From: JBDRLD01 sp043813445
GTDB lineage: Bacteria > Patescibacteriota > Patescibacteriia > JACPHY01
Assembly: GCA_043813445.1 (NCBI GenBank)
Contig: JBDRLD010000034.1
Span: 1 to 12,170, forward strand
DNA length: 12,170 bases
Reading direction: 5' to 3'
Shown here: positions 12,008 through 12,170 of the stretch, one piece after another
Numbering within the stretch: the first letter of the stretch is position 1
Layout: the number at the start of each line of letters is the position of its first letter
Made by a program: the position numbers and the translations under genes
Notes under the pieces: model-generated
Database searches by the model: none
The model's input: only the letters and a program-made list of their open reading frames with translations
Told to the model about the DNA's origin: nothing

Positions 12008-12170
12008 TTACACTTCGATAACCACTGGCAGGATCATTGGTCGACGTTCGATCTTTTTGAAGAGGAACTGGCCGATGTCGTCGCGGATGCGGGCTTTGAG
12101 GTATCCTTCGACCGCGCCTCCTTGGTGCTTGGAATCGTTGGCGCTCGTTGCAAGCGCTCGCACCTTTTTG
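12008..12170 (-). CDS. rnj: Ribonuclease J, C-terminal end (5' part outside window)
   Basis: The last 54 residues are present; the stop is TAA at 12008-12010. The end reads LKARIRDDIGQFLFKKIERR and then PMILPVVIEV, which closely matches the C-terminal domain of RNase J, a metallo-beta-lactamase-fold enzyme with endo- and 5'-exonuclease activity in mRNA decay and rRNA maturation. The catalytic metal site lies upstream, outside the window. Confidence 0.88.
   Translation of the reverse strand, partial: KKVRALATSANDSKHQGGAVEGYLKARIRDDIGQFLFKKIERRPMILPVVIEV

Overview
The window looks like a piece of a bacterial chromosome of moderately high GC. It carries compact operons, several small proteins and standard stop codons. 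I infer a Candidate Phyla Radiation (Patescibacteria) type genome. The grounds are a secreted, fibre-like surface protein joined to cysS, a short sigma-70 factor placed next to RNase III, an RNase J gene, and many small proteins I do not recognise. This lineage call is an inference; I could not test it by any search.

Layout. Positions 2-2292 (+): the 3' part of a beta-rich surface or fibre-like protein, overlapping by ATGA with cysS (cysteinyl-tRNA synthetase). Positions 2293-2604: intergenic, with a REPIN-like doublet of two inverted GTAG hairpins and a minus-strand terminator. Positions 2605-3302 (-): a toxin-antitoxin-like pair, a PIN-domain (VapC-like) protein behind an unrecognised small basic protein. 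Positions 3455-7138 (-): a large SF2 helicase whose C-terminal 59% is nine tandem winged-HTH-like repeats, followed by an ATGA-coupled small gene that seems frame-shifted, then a terminator. Positions 7287-10425 (-): a three-gene operon, rnc, then a sigma-70 factor, then a zinc-finger/winged-helix/coiled-coil protein, with a clear promoter in front and a strong terminator behind. Positions 10582-11172 (-): a 196-residue protein of unknown function with its own promoter and RBS. Positions 11285-11780 (+): one to three small ORFs ending in a terminator. Positions 12008-12170 (-): the C-terminus of RNase J with a long terminator hairpin behind it.

How the genes may work together. The operon at 7287-10425 joins RNA processing (RNase III) to transcription initiation (sigma) and to a DNA-binding-looking partner that is translationally coupled to the sigma factor. 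The best candidate for an undescribed system is the helicase at 3632-7138. It combines an apparently intact ATP-dependent translocase core with a nine-unit array in which the unit boundaries are nearly identical and the putative recognition helices differ. This is the layout expected of a modular DNA reader coupled to a motor. No nuclease or methylase domain is visible in it.

Several promoters read by eye share a 17-base spacer and a TGn extended -10 element (TGC or TGG before TAnnnn).
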